Shown: positions 17,094 to 26,308, counted from the stretch's first letter. The stretch is 35,810 nucleotides of DNA from Thermomicrobiales bacterium (GCA_030447415.1 JAUJOZ010000040.1:1-35810), one strand, 5' to 3'. Numbers and translations are program-made. The notes: generated from the letters alone by a model not told the origin.

Positions 17094-17782
17094 TCGACCG
17101 CGTTGAGATGCCCGACCAGCGGACGGAGCGGCGCGTCGAGCCGCACATCGCTCGCCCATCTGACGGCGCAGGGACCAGCAACTACCGCAAGCACACGAGC
17201 GGCAACCCCGTCCAGCGTCAGCTCATCGCCCGATTTCACCACACCATCGCCGAGCGCGTGGCCGAACTGAAGCCGGCCACCTTCCTCGACGCCGGTTGCG
17301 GCGAGGGGTTTGTCGCCCGGGCATTGCGACAGCGTCTGCCGGACGTGCGTCTCGTTGGGTTCGACTTCAACCCGGCCGCGGTGCGGCTGGCGGCCGCCGC
17401 CAACCCGGGGACGGCGTTCGCCGCCGCCAGCATCTTTGCCTTGCCGTTCGCCGACGCCGGCTTCGATGTCGTCGGCTGCTTCGAGGTGCTGGAGCACCAG
17501 GCCGACCCCGAACCGGCGCTGCTGGAGTTGGCGCGGGTGGCGCGACGGGCGGTGGTCCTCAGCGTGCCGCACGAGCCGTTCTTCTCCCTCGCCAACGCGG
17601 TGCGGGGCAAGAACCTCCACGTCCGACCCCGCGGCAGCGACCCGGACCACCGCCAGTTGTGGACTCGCGCCGCCTTCGCCGCCTTCGTCGACCGCCACCT
17701 CGAGATTGAGTGGCTCGGCGGCTCCTTTCCCTGGACGATCTGCGTCGCCCGGCCGCGGGAGGTGGTCATCGGTCGGCGGTAG
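17090..17782 (+). CDS. Class I SAM-dependent methyltransferase
   Basis: This 230-residue protein has the Rossmann methyltransferase fold (Methyltransf_11-like). Motif I is FLDAGCGEGFVA (residues about 65-76), the acidic residue binding the SAM ribose is Asp92 in VGFDFNPAAV, and motif IV is FDVVGCFEVLEHQADPE. The later strand VVLSVPHEPFF and the basic loop NLHVRPRGSDPDHRQLW are like those of methyltransferases acting on lipids or sugars. The GTG start at 17090 overlaps the flippase stop by four bases (GTGA), so translation is coupled; ATG 17108 is an alternative. Position as third gene after the glycosyltransferase suggests the sugar or lipid product is methylated, but the substrate is not known. 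Confidence 0.88.
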   Translation: MIDRVEMPDQRTERRVEPHIARPSDGAGTSNYRKHTSGNPVQRQLIARFHHTIAERVAELKPATFLDAGCGEGFVARALRQRLPDVRLVGFDFNPAAVRLAAAANPGTAFAAASIFALPFADAGFDVVGCFEVLEHQADPEPALLELARVARRAVVLSVPHEPFFSLANAVRGKNLHVRPRGSDPDHRQLWTRAAFAAFVDRHLEIEWLGGSFPWTICVARPREVVIGRR

Positions 17783-17902
17783 CTGGGAGGTCGCTCGGTG
17801 ACGGGCGTGGTATCTTGACCTTCCCATGCCTTCCGTTGGATCACCCCTGTCGTACGACCGACGACCGACTACCCGCCACCGTCTCCGTCGGAGGGCGTCC
17901 CG

Positions 17903-19477
17903 GTGAAGGCCTGTCCGGGCTGCGGCCAGGAGAACTCGGCCACCAACGGCTTCTGCACCGGATGCGGCGCGCCACTCCCCGCGGCGGCGCCCGGTGCCAC
18001 GTCGGCGCGTGCGCCGCGTCCCGCCCGCCCGGCCTTCAGCCTGCCCGAGTATGTTGAGCGCGACGCGGCGCGGCGCCGGGCGCTGACCGAGGGGAGCGGC
18101 ACCGGACTCGTCTGGACCGGGCTACCGCTCACGGTAGGCTCGCTCCTGATGTCGTCCGGCTCCCTGCTCGGCACCCTCATCTGGGGCGGCGGCCTCGTGC
18201 TCATGATCGCGGGCTTGTGGCGGATGCGCCATGATCGCCACGCCTTCGCGCGGGCCGGGCTGGCGACCACAGCGGTGAGCGTGGTCGCTCTCGGCGCCGT
18301 TGCCGTGCAGCTGCTCGACCTCAACGGCGACCGCACGCGCACGGCCGTCTCCATCGGCCCCACACCGACCCCCGACCTGGGCGACACCCCGGCAGCCTCG
18401 CCTGGACCAGCCCCCGCCGTCGCGGCTGGCGTACCGATGTTCCGCGGTGGTCCCGAGCACACTGGGTGGCATCCCGGACCGGGACCCGCGGGCGATCCGA
18501 CCACCCGCTGGCGAATCGACATGGGAGGCGAGCTCTACTCGTCGCCGGCCGCCGTCGACGGCACGCTCTACCTCGGCACCAAGAGCGGCTTCGTCGTGGC
18601 CCTCGACGCGACCACGAGCGAGGAGCGGTGGCGAAAGGACGTGAGTCAGGGTCGCTACATCGTCCGCTCTTCACCGGCGGTCGCCGATGGGACGGTCTAC
18701 ATTGGCGGCGGCTACGCGCTTTACGCGCTCGACGCGACGGACGGGTCGGAGCGCTGGCACGCCTCGACCCGCTACGCGGGCTCCTCCTCCCCGACAGTGG
18801 TCGGCGGCACCGTCTACACTGGCACCCAGGAGGGATACATCTATGCCTTCGACGCCGTGTCGGGGAGGGAGCGCTGGCGCTTCCAGGCCGAGGGCCTGAT
18901 CTTCTCGTCACCCACGGTGGCCAACGGCGCCCTCTACGTCGGCAGCGACGATGGCTACCTCTACGCGGTGGACGCCGAGCACGGGCGCCAGCTCTGGAAG
19001 GTCGCCACCGGCGGCGAGGTGTACGCATCGCCGGCCGTCGTCGGCGACACGGTCTACGTCAGCAGCGCCGGTTCCACCTTCTTCGCGCTTGACGCGAAAG
19101 ACGGGTCGGAGCGTTGGCAGCTGCCGGTGGGGGGCGAATCCTCGCCTGCCGTGGCGGGCGGCACGGTCTACGTTGGCAGCGACGACGGTGGTCTCTACGC
19201 CCACGACGCGGCCACCGGCGCCTTCCGCTGGCTCTACCCAACCGGTGCCCCGATCGACTCCTCGCCGGTCGTCGCCGGCGATACCGTCTACGTCGGAAGC
19301 GGTTCGTCCCTGCACGCGGTCGACGCTGCCGACGGCCATTCCCGTTGGACCTACGCGGCGGGCGATACGCTGCAGTCGTCACCGGTCGTGGTCGGTGGGT
19401 CGGTCTACGTCGGTGGGCGCGACGGCTTCCTCTACGCCGTCGGCGGCTCGGAACCCGTCGGAGCACCACCAGCGTAG
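17903..19477 (+). CDS. Zinc-ribbon membrane protein with an eight-repeat PQQ-type beta-propeller
   Basis: The 524-residue product starts with a four-cysteine zinc ribbon (Cys4, Cys7, Cys18, Cys21, in CPGCGQENS and FCTGCG). A proline/alanine-rich linker follows, then hydrophobic segments at about 72-106 (long enough for two helices) and 118-139. From about residue 165 there are eight near-identical repeats of the form SSPxVxxGTVYVGSxDGxLYAxDAxxGxxRW, the structural repeat of PQQ-dependent dehydrogenases and BamB. No catalytic PQQ-site cysteine pair is seen, so the propeller is probably a binding scaffold. If there are three membrane helices the propeller is outside; with two it is inside. GTG 17903 is the start. 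The gene follows the methyltransferase by 120 bases and converges with ppc. Confidence 0.88.
   Translation: MKACPGCGQENSATNGFCTGCGAPLPAAAPGATSARAPRPARPAFSLPEYVERDAARRRALTEGSGTGLVWTGLPLTVGSLLMSSGSLLGTLIWGGGLVLMIAGLWRMRHDRHAFARAGLATTAVSVVALGAVAVQLLDLNGDRTRTAVSIGPTPTPDLGDTPAASPGPAPAVAAGVPMFRGGPEHTGWHPGPGPAGDPTTRWRIDMGGELYSSPAAVDGTLYLGTKSGFVVALDATTSEERWRKDVSQGRYIVRSSPAVADGTVYIGGGYALYALDATDGSERWHASTRYAGSSSPTVVGGTVYTGTQEGYIYAFDAVSGRERWRFQAEGLIFSSPTVANGALYVGSDDGYLYAVDAEHGRQLWKVATGGEVYASPAVVGDTVYVSSAGSTFFALDAKDGSERWQLPVGGESSPAVAGGTVYVGSDDGGLYAHDAATGAFRWLYPTGAPIDSSPVVAGDTVYVGSGSSLHAVDAADGHSRWTYAAGDTLQSSPVVVGGSVYVGGRDGFLYAVGGSEPVGAPPA
18530..19450 (+). repeat. Eight tandem coding repeats of the propeller blade
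   Basis: Within the propeller gene the DNA repeats with a period of about 115-120 bases. Phrases encoding SSPAVxGGTVYVGS and ALDAxDGSERW recur, with near-identical stretches such as GACGGGTCGGAGCG at about 18739 and 19102. The similarity at DNA level suggests recent duplication or gene conversion between blades. Confidence 0.7.
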
Positions 19478-19581
19478 CACGGCCCCTTCGGCACCCCAAT
19501 CCTAGAGAGGCGTCACCTACCGGCGCGAGGTTGCTGCATCCCCGAGTCGCTACCCGGTGCTCGTCTCGTCCCCTTGCCCCG

Positions 19582-22317
19582 TTACCCCGTGTTCTTCAGC
19601 CCGCCGGCGATGCCGTTGATCGCCAGGAGAACGGTGCGCAGCAGCTCGTCCGGCGGTCCCTCGCGCCCATTCCGGCGGAGGCGCCGGAGCAGCTCGACCT
19701 GGATGAAGGAGAGGGGGTCGACATAGGGGTTGCGCCGCTCAATCGAGCGTTGAAGGACCGGGTCACGGTCGAGAAGCCGGGCCTGGCCGGTGACGGCGAG
19801 GAGGAGGTCGCGGGTCAGGGCGTACTCCTCGCGGATCCGCTCCCAGATCCGGTCGCGCACCACCGGCGGCTCCACGAGGGCGACGTAGCGCTCCGCAATC
19901 GGCAGGTCCGCCTTGGCCAGGGCGAGCTCGGCGTTGCCGAGGAGCGCGGCGAAGAAGGGCCAGTCGCGCTCCATCTCCTGCAGCAGCTCGAGGCCGAAAT
20001 GCTCCTGCCCGGCGGCGAGCGCCCCGCCCAGCCCGTACCAACCCGGGAGAAGGATACGGGCCTGGGTCCAGGAGAAGACCCACGGAATGGCTCGCAGGTC
20101 GTTGATTCCCTTCGCCTGCGTGCGGCGGGCCGGGCGCGAGCCGAGCTGAAAACGGGCTATCTCGGCGATCGGGGTCGCCCTTTCGAAGAAGGCGACGAAG
20201 TCCGGGTCACCGTAGACGAGGTCGCGGTAGACCGCCGCCGAGCGGTCGGCCATCGCCGCCATGGCCGCCTCGAACGCCGCCAAACGCTCCGGGGCAGGCT
20301 GAGCGAAGGCGCCGACAGTGCTAACCAGGACCGCCCCGGCGGTCAACTCCAACTCGCGATGCGCAATCTCGGGCAGCGCGTAACGGGCGGCGATCACTTC
20401 CCCTTGCTCAGTCAGCTTGATCCGCCCCGCGACGGTGCCCGGCGGCTGGGCCAGAATGGCGACGTTGGTCGGTCCCCCGCCCCGACCGATGGATCCGCCC
20501 CGGCCGTGGAAAAAGGTGAAGGCGATCCCCGCCTCGCCAAGGAGACAGGCCAGTTGGGTCTGCGCCGCGTAGAGTGCCCAGGAGGAGGCCAGGTACCCGA
20601 GCTCCTTGTTGGAGTCGGAGTAGCCGATCATCACCTCCTGAGCGTCGCCCCAGCTCCGCAGCGCCGCGCGATACGTCGGCTCCGCCAGCAGCGCCCGCAT
20701 GGTGTCCGCCGCCGCCTCGAGTGCAGTCCCTTGCTCGAACAGAGGGGCGATTTCGAGCATGGCGCCGGTGCCGCCGACACCGCACAGTCGCGCCTCCTTC
20801 ATCAACAGGAGGACCTCGAGCGCGTCGGAGGCACCCTCGCAGCCGGAGATGACGTAGGTGCGAATGGCGCCGCGGTGCTCCGTGGTGAGCAGGTCATGAA
20901 CCGTGCGAAACGTTTCCACCACCTCGCGCCCCTCACCCGAGAGACCATCGAGGTCGCCCGGGATCAGGGGACGGGGGTTGGCGATCTCTCGTGCCAGCAG
21001 CGCCACGCGGTCGGGTTCGTCGAGGTCGGCGTAGGCCGGCTCGACGCCGGTGAGCGCCAGGACCTCCGCCAACGCGGCGGCGTGGCGCTTGGCGTGGTCG
21101 CGCACGTCGAGGCGGGCGAAATGGAACCCGAAGACCTCGGCTTGTCGGATGACGTCGCGCAGGTCGCCGGCGGCGATCAGCCCCGCGCGCTGGTCAAGGA
21201 GCGAGCGCTCGACGCAGCGTAGGTCGGCCAGCAACTCGGCCGGCTCCGCGTATCCGGTCGCCGCGCCCTGACGTGTGGCGCGCACCCGCTCTCGCAGCAG
21301 GGTCAACGCCTGGCGGTAGGGCTCGCCGGCATTGCGTCGACCGAGGTCGTCAGCCAGACCAGGAAAGCGCTCCCGGTTCTCGGCGAGCAACCCCTCGACC
21401 AGCGGTGCGGGGCCGGCGACGCTCGTCGCCAGGGAGACGCGACCGGCCAACTCGCCGAGACGCCCCTCGAGGAAGCCGAGCGCCGCTTCCCGCATGATCC
21501 GCAGCGCCTCGGCCGTCACCGCCGGGGTCACGAACGGGTTGCCGTCGCGGTCGCCCCCGATCCACGACCCGAAGGAGAGGAACGGCGGGATCGGGATGAT
21601 CGCCCCGGGGTAGACTTCAGCGGTCGCCTCCTCCAGGTCGCGGTAGAGCTGGGGCACGACGTGGACGAGGGTGGAGCCGACGTAGACGAGGCCGGCCCGG
21701 ACTTCGTCCAACGGCGTCGGGGAGACGGCCCGGATCTCGTCCGACCCCCACAGCTCGGCGATCGTGGCGGCCAGGCGGGACCGGGCACGGGCCTCGTCCC
21801 GCGGCAGGGATCGGCGCTCGTCCAGGTCGCGGATGACGGCGAAGACCCGGGCCAGCTTGGCGATGACGGTGCGGCGTCGAGCCTCCGTCGGATGGGCCGT
21901 GAGGACCAGGCGAACCTGGGCCCGCGCCAGGAGCTCCCGGAAGCCGTCGGCCGACACACCGTGGTCGGCGAGGATGCCGACGGCTTCCCGCAGGGAGCCG
22001 CGGCGGGGGGCGGGGTGATTGACGGCTTCGCGCCGCCGGATGCGGCGGACACGCTCGTTGTCCTCCGCCAGGTTGACCAGCTGGAAGTAGCCGGTGAACG
22101 CGCGGATCAGCACCCGCGCTTGCTCAGTGCTCGTGCCGGCCACGAGCGCGGCGAGATGGTCGCCCGCGGCGGTCTGCCCAGCGCGAAACCCCTTGGCCAG
22201 GGCACGCGCCTCCTCCTCTAAGTCGAAGGCGGCCTGACCCGCTTGGGTCCGCAGCACCTCGCCCAGCAGGTCCCCGAGGAGGTAGACGTCGTCGGAGAGC
22301 GTGCGGTTCGTGGGCAT
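19582..22317 (-). CDS. ppc: Phosphoenolpyruvate carboxylase
   Basis: PEP carboxylase makes oxaloacetate from PEP and bicarbonate, refilling the citric acid cycle. The 911-residue product is full length. The catalytic histidine lies in VLTAHPTEARRRTV (His142), the PEP/metal segment is GSWIGGDRDGNPFVT, the second site is VMIGYSDSNKELG, and the mobile arginine loop is FFHGRGGSIGRGGGPTN. The C-terminus is RNPYVDPLSFIQVELL followed by the terminal AGGLKNTG, which normally forms part of the allosteric site. The ATG at 22317 fits the family N-terminus. It is divergent from the GNAT gene (about 185 bases) and convergent with the propeller gene. The frame is uninterrupted over 2.7 kb, in contrast to the frame-broken genes elsewhere. 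Confidence 0.97.
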   Translation of the reverse strand: MPTNRTLSDDVYLLGDLLGEVLRTQAGQAAFDLEEEARALAKGFRAGQTAAGDHLAALVAGTSTEQARVLIRAFTGYFQLVNLAEDNERVRRIRRREAVNHPAPRRGSLREAVGILADHGVSADGFRELLARAQVRLVLTAHPTEARRRTVIAKLARVFAVIRDLDERRSLPRDEARARSRLAATIAELWGSDEIRAVSPTPLDEVRAGLVYVGSTLVHVVPQLYRDLEEATAEVYPGAIIPIPPFLSFGSWIGGDRDGNPFVTPAVTAEALRIMREAALGFLEGRLGELAGRVSLATSVAGPAPLVEGLLAENRERFPGLADDLGRRNAGEPYRQALTLLRERVRATRQGAATGYAEPAELLADLRCVERSLLDQRAGLIAAGDLRDVIRQAEVFGFHFARLDVRDHAKRHAAALAEVLALTGVEPAYADLDEPDRVALLAREIANPRPLIPGDLDGLSGEGREVVETFRTVHDLLTTEHRGAIRTYVISGCEGASDALEVLLLMKEARLCGVGGTGAMLEIAPLFEQGTALEAAADTMRALLAEPTYRAALRSWGDAQEVMIGYSDSNKELGYLASSWALYAAQTQLACLLGEAGIAFTFFHGRGGSIGRGGGPTNVAILAQPPGTVAGRIKLTEQGEVIAARYALPEIAHRELELTAGAVLVSTVGAFAQPAPERLAAFEAAMAAMADRSAAVYRDLVYGDPDFVAFFERATPIAEIARFQLGSRPARRTQAKGINDLRAIPWVFSWTQARILLPGWYGLGGALAAGQEHFGLELLQEMERDWPFFAALLGNAELALAKADLPIAERYVALVEPPVVRDRIWERIREEYALTRDLLLAVTGQARLLDRDPVLQRSIERRNPYVDPLSFIQVELLRRLRRNGREGPPDELLRTVLLAINGIAGGLKNTG

Positions 22318-22501
22318 CGGCGGACAACCACCATCGACACGGCGAGGCCGCGTCGTGCAGTACGATCAGGGGGCCCCGGATCCATGGTCGCCATCGACTA
22401 CGGGTGCCAGGTCGACGCCATTGTAGGGGCAGACCGGGTGCTTTGTGGGGCTACCCGCGTTGGCGCCCCCGATGTTCGCCATCCCCGTGGAGCGATGTCC
22501 C

Positions 22502-23107
22502 ATGTCCCATGCGCCGACCGCTCCCAGCACCCGCGAAGTCCGTCCCGACGCCACCCTGCGCCGGGTCACCGCCGACGATATGACCATGATCCTGGCCTGG
22601 CGCGCCGAACCGAGCGCTCGGCGCTACCAGCCGCTGCGCCAACTGGCCCCGGCTGAGCTGCGGGCCCTCCTCGCCGAACGGGCGGCGCGTCCGCTCGATC
22701 GTTGCCTCGACGGCGAGGTGCAGTGGGTGATCGAGACCGGCGAGGGACCGGTCGGCTGGGTGACGCTCACGCTGACGAGCCGCGAGCACGGTATCGGCGC
22801 CGTCGGCTACACCGTCGGCGAGCGGTTCCGCGGCTGTGGTTACGCCACCACCGCCGTCCGCGCCCTCCTCCCCCTCGCCCTCGCGCCCACGCACGCCGAT
22901 CTCTGGCGCCTGGAGGCGGTGACAGCGGTGGATAACGTCGCCTCGCGGCGGGTGCTTGAGCGGGCGGGCTTCGCCTTCGAGGGGGTGGCGCGGGCCTATC
23001 TGGTCATCGCCGGCGAGCGAGTCGACCATGCCCGCTACGCGCTCCTGCGGTCGGACTGGGAACGGACGCGAGGAGAGGAGACGACGGAGAAAACCGCCCT
23101 GCCATAA
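22502..23107 (+). CDS. GNAT family N-acetyltransferase, RimJ/RimL-like
   Basis: This 201-residue acetyltransferase would use acetyl-CoA to modify an amine. Starting from ATLRRVTADDMTMILAWR, it has the usual order of the RimJ/RimL group: the GPVGWVTLTL strand, the GIGAVGYTVGERFRGCGYATTAV segment holding the acetyl-CoA pyrophosphate loop (R-G-C-G-Y-A), and EAVTAVDNVASRRVLERAGF with the conserved Asn and the E-x-x-GF signature. ATG 22502 is chosen because GGAG lies 9 bases upstream; an earlier in-frame start would add 19 residues. The substrate (ribosomal protein N-terminus, small molecule or antibiotic) cannot be told. Confidence 0.87.
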   Translation: MSHAPTAPSTREVRPDATLRRVTADDMTMILAWRAEPSARRYQPLRQLAPAELRALLAERAARPLDRCLDGEVQWVIETGEGPVGWVTLTLTSREHGIGAVGYTVGERFRGCGYATTAVRALLPLALAPTHADLWRLEAVTAVDNVASRRVLERAGFAFEGVARAYLVIAGERVDHARYALLRSDWERTRGEETTEKTALP

Positions 23108-23592
23108 CGGCAACGGCCACGACGGCGCCGCCGCGTCCTCGCCGATCACTTCGCCGACGAAGAGCAGTTCCTGTCGCCCACGCGTCCGGTGACCTCTCAG
23201 CACCCCACGGGTGGGAAGATCAGGCGACTGGCATGCCACCCGATGGGACCGTACGATCCCGAAGGGCCGTGCGCTAGCTGCGGCGGAGCGGGGAGGTCGA
23301 GTTGCCAGCCCGCGATCGTCAGCTCACCCGTGGCAACGCGCCACCAGCCGACCAACGTTCCGGTCGTACCGTCGTGCGGATCCGGTGGAACCTGCTGTCG
23401 AGCTTGAGCATGGCCCGAGTCGCGTCGTTTCCGTGCGCGAGCCCGTCAGGCCCGCTGTCGATGCCGGCCACAGCTTCGGCCGCCTAAGTCGCCTGCGCCG
23501 GCTGTGTCACCGGGCACCGCGCAGCCATCCGCTCGGCCGATCCAGCCCGGGCCGGAGGTAGCACGATCGAGCGAGAGCCGGAGACCTCCCGC
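23108..23592. other. Intergenic region without a recognisable gene
   Basis: About 485 bases between the acetyltransferase and the channel-like gene. Open frames exist on both strands, but none has a protein-like composition, a ribosome binding site or a recognisable motif. I see no strong hairpin, promoter or repeat. It may hold a decayed gene, but I cannot identify one. Confidence 0.4.
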
Positions 23593-24099
23593 GTGGTCTT
23601 GACCGCGAGCGTCTCCGCGTCAAGCAGCCGCGACACCATCTCGTTGCCACCGTTCCAGGGTGCGGCGCGGTCGCTCCGCCGAGTGGCTCGGGGTCGGCAA
23701 TTCGCTTACGTCGGCGCGCTGACACTGCTGGTCATCCTCTTGGGCGCGGTCGGAGTCTGGTCCTTCGACCGCGGCGCGCCGGATGCGTCGATCCGGACCT
23801 TCGGCGACGCGCTGTGGTGGGCGGCGACGCTGGTGACGACGGTCAACACCGGGCTTGAGGCCGTGACGGCCGAGGCACGGGTCGTCGCCATCCTGTTGCG
23901 CCTCTATGCGGTCAGCGTCTTCGGGTACGTCACGGCCTCCATCGCCAGCTACTTCGTCGGGCGCGAGGTCGAGGAGCGGGCCGCCGAGGCAACCGGCCGG
24001 GACAACCCGGCGCTGCGGGAGCAACTGGCGTGCGTGCAGCGGGAGGTCGCCCTCCTCCGCGTAGAGCTGGCAGAGCGCCGGACGCCGGGCGCTGACTGA
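23593..24099 (+). CDS. Two-helix ion-channel-like protein with a non-canonical pore loop
   Basis: The 168-residue protein has the plan of a potassium-channel pore module (Ion_trans_2): helix 1 at about 37-58 (FAYVGALTLLVILLGAVGVWSF), a pore helix and loop at about 69-92 (FGDALWWAATLVTTVNTGLE), helix 2 at about 96-123 (VVAILLRLYAVSVFGYVTAS), and a C-terminal coiled coil at about 124-163 rich in E, R, A and L. DALWWAATLVTT is exactly the pore-helix pattern of K+ channels, but the filter TVGYGD is replaced by TVNTGLEAVT. The conserved VFGYVTASIASYFVGRE is as in other channel-like proteins with changed filters. It is therefore probably a channel of altered selectivity, or a non-conducting relative. 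GTG 23593 has GGAG 9 bases upstream. It stands apart from other genes. Confidence 0.8.
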   Translation: MVLTASVSASSSRDTISLPPFQGAARSLRRVARGRQFAYVGALTLLVILLGAVGVWSFDRGAPDASIRTFGDALWWAATLVTTVNTGLEAVTAEARVVAILLRLYAVSVFGYVTASIASYFVGREVEERAAEATGRDNPALREQLACVQREVALLRVELAERRTPGAD

Positions 24100-24140
24100 G
24101 CACCTCCTAGCATTACCGGTCCGCGCCTGACCACGCCGCG

Positions 24141-24170
24141 TTGCCCACCCACCGGTCGCGACCGTACAAT
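24141..24170 (+). promoter_or_regulatory. Promoter for the S9C peptidase gene
   Basis: TTGCCC (24141-24146, 4 of 6) and TACAAT (24165-24170, 5 of 6) with an 18-base spacer. The gene's ATG is 88 bases after the -10 box. Confidence 0.45.
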
Positions 24171-24258
24171 CGGCCGGACCGCGCCAACCGGAACTGGACG
24201 CATCCACGGCGCGGTCGTGCGTTGTCCGGCGGCCATCACGGCGAGGAGGACCACTGCG

Positions 24259-26308
24259 ATGGTGGCCACGACGAAGACCGAACCCGAAGCCCCGACCACC
24301 GACGGGAAGACGAACCTCGGCGCCCACCTCGACGCCGCGGAGGCGCGGGAGCCGGACGCGGCCCCTTCGCCGTTACCCACGCCGCTGACGCCGGAGGAGT
24401 TGACCGACCGGCTGGTGCCCGAGGATCCCCACATCTCGCCGGACGGCCGCGCGGTGGTCTTCGCCGTCGCGCCGCGGGGCAAGAAAGGGGAGCACAAGGA
24501 GCAGGCGCTCTGGCTGTCGCGCGACGGCGCCCCCGCTCGCCTGTTTACCGCCGCCACCGCCCATGATGCCAACCCCCGCTGGTCGCCCGATGGGGGCCGG
24601 ATCGTCTTTTGCTCCGACCGCCACGAGCGCGGCGACGACACGTTCCGCCTTTACATCATCCCCGCCGACGGCGGCGAAGCACGGTCGCTCGGCGACCTCC
24701 AGGGTGAGCTGACGATGCCGTCCTGGTCGCCCGACGGGCGGACGGTCGCGGTGCTGCGTAAGGACCCGCCGACGCTGGAAGAGAAAGCCGGCAAGGAGTC
24801 GCGCGACGATGCCGTCGTAGTCGACGGGAACCCGAAGCCAACCCGACTCTGGGTCGTCGACACCGAAACGGGCAAGGCTCGCTGCCTGACCTACGGATCG
24901 CGTCAGGTCTGGGGCTACGCCTGGGCGCCGGACGGCGAGCACTTGGCAATCCTGACGACATCGGCTCCCGACGTCAACACCATCTTCGACGCCGGCGACC
25001 TCTGGCTGGTGCCGTTCGCCAGCGGTCTCCCCAAGCACGTCGCCACCTTCCCCGTCCTCCCCGCCAACCCCGTCTTCGTTGAGACCACGGACGGGCCGGC
25101 GATCGCCGTCCGCGCCAACAACCATCGCGCCGACCCATCAGACTCAGTCTGGATCGTCCCTCTGACAGGGGGCGAGCCGCGCAACCTCCTCCCGGGCTAC
25201 CCGGGGGTGGTCGAGGAGCTGGTGCCCCGGCCCGGCGCCGCGAACCGCGGGGGCCTGGGCCTGCGCCTGGTCCAGCGGACGCACGGCCTCGTCTACGGCC
25301 TGGCGCCTTCCCTCAACGGCGGGGGGGGACGGGGCGACGCCGCTGACACCCGCGGCCCTCCACGGCAAGGGGACGGTCTTGAGCGCCCCGTCATTCTCCG
25401 CCGACGGCTCTCGCCTGGCGCTCATCTGGACAGACAGTACGACGCCGGAAGAGGTCTACGTCGGCGACGCCGGCGGCGCGGCGAAGCCGGTCACCGAGCT
25501 GGGCAAGGCGTTCCATGGGCGACTCCAACCGGTGGAGACCGTACGCTGGGCCAGCTCCGACGGCGTCGAGATCGAGGGCCTACTCACCTATCCAGCAGGC
25601 TACGAGCCGGCGAAGCGCTACCCGCTGGTGATCGAGATCCATGGCGGCCCGAGCTGGCAGTGGGAAGACCGGGTGTTCCTCGACTGGCACGATTGGGCGC
25701 AGATGCTGGCCAGCCACGGCTACGCCGTGCTCGCCCCGAACCCGCGTGGCAGCACCGGCTACGGGTCGGCTTTCCAGAAGCTGTTGCAGGACGACGTCGG
25801 CGGCGGCGAGGCGCAGGACCTGATCAGCGGCGCCCAAGCGATGGTCGCTCGCGGCGTCGCCGACCCGGAGCGGCTCGGGATCGGCGGCTGGAGCTGGGGA
25901 GGTTACCTGACGGCCTGGACGATCACGCAGACGCCGATCTTCAAGGCGGCGGTGATGGGGGCCGGGCTCGCCAACATGATCTCCGACCACGGCACGGACG
26001 ACATTCCGGCGATGAACCTCTGGCTCTACCCAGGCCAGCCGTACGACCACCTGGAAGACTATTGGCGCTCCTCGCCGATCCGCCACATCACCAACGTGAC
26101 GACGCCGACCCTGATCCTTCACGGTGACGAGGATGCGCGCGTCCACCCGACGCACGGGATGGAGTACCACCGCGCCCTCAAGACCCTCGGCGTCCCCGTC
26201 GAATTTGTCCGCTACCCGCGCGAGGGCCATGGCATCCGCGAGCGCGCCCATCAAATCGACCTGATGCGCCGCCTCGTGGCCTGGTACGACCGCTGGCTCA
26301 AGGGGTAG
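24259..26308 (+). CDS. S9 family peptidase, acylaminoacyl-peptidase type, with one frame break
   Basis: The gene encodes a serine peptidase with an N-terminal WD40-like propeller (repeats such as PHISPDGRAVVF, NPRWSPDGGRIVF, MPSWSPDGRTVAV, GYAWAPDGEHLAI) and a C-terminal alpha/beta-hydrolase domain. The nucleophile is Ser in GGWSWGGY, the acid lies in LHGDEDARVHP and the histidine in REGHGIRERAHQ. The frame breaks at a run of eight G (25321-25328): the first frame runs on as Arg-rich nonsense to 26127, while the true continuation, GATPLTPAALHGKGTVL, is in the +1 frame. With seven G the protein is continuous at 682 residues, normal for the family. ATG 24259 has GAGGAGGA 8 bases upstream. There is no signal peptide. 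It is followed 4 bases later by a TPR gene, so they are probably cotranscribed. Confidence 0.9.

Noticed and set aside
17815..17843. TTGACC considered as a -35 box for the propeller gene
   Set aside because: No -10-like hexamer is found 16-18 bases downstream.
19114..21222. 702-residue open frame on the plus strand
   Set aside because: It lies across the end of the propeller gene and antisense to ppc; both have unmistakable motifs.
22334..22366. TCGACA and TACGAT considered as a promoter for the GNAT gene
   Set aside because: The spacing is 21 bases, too long for a sigma-70 promoter.
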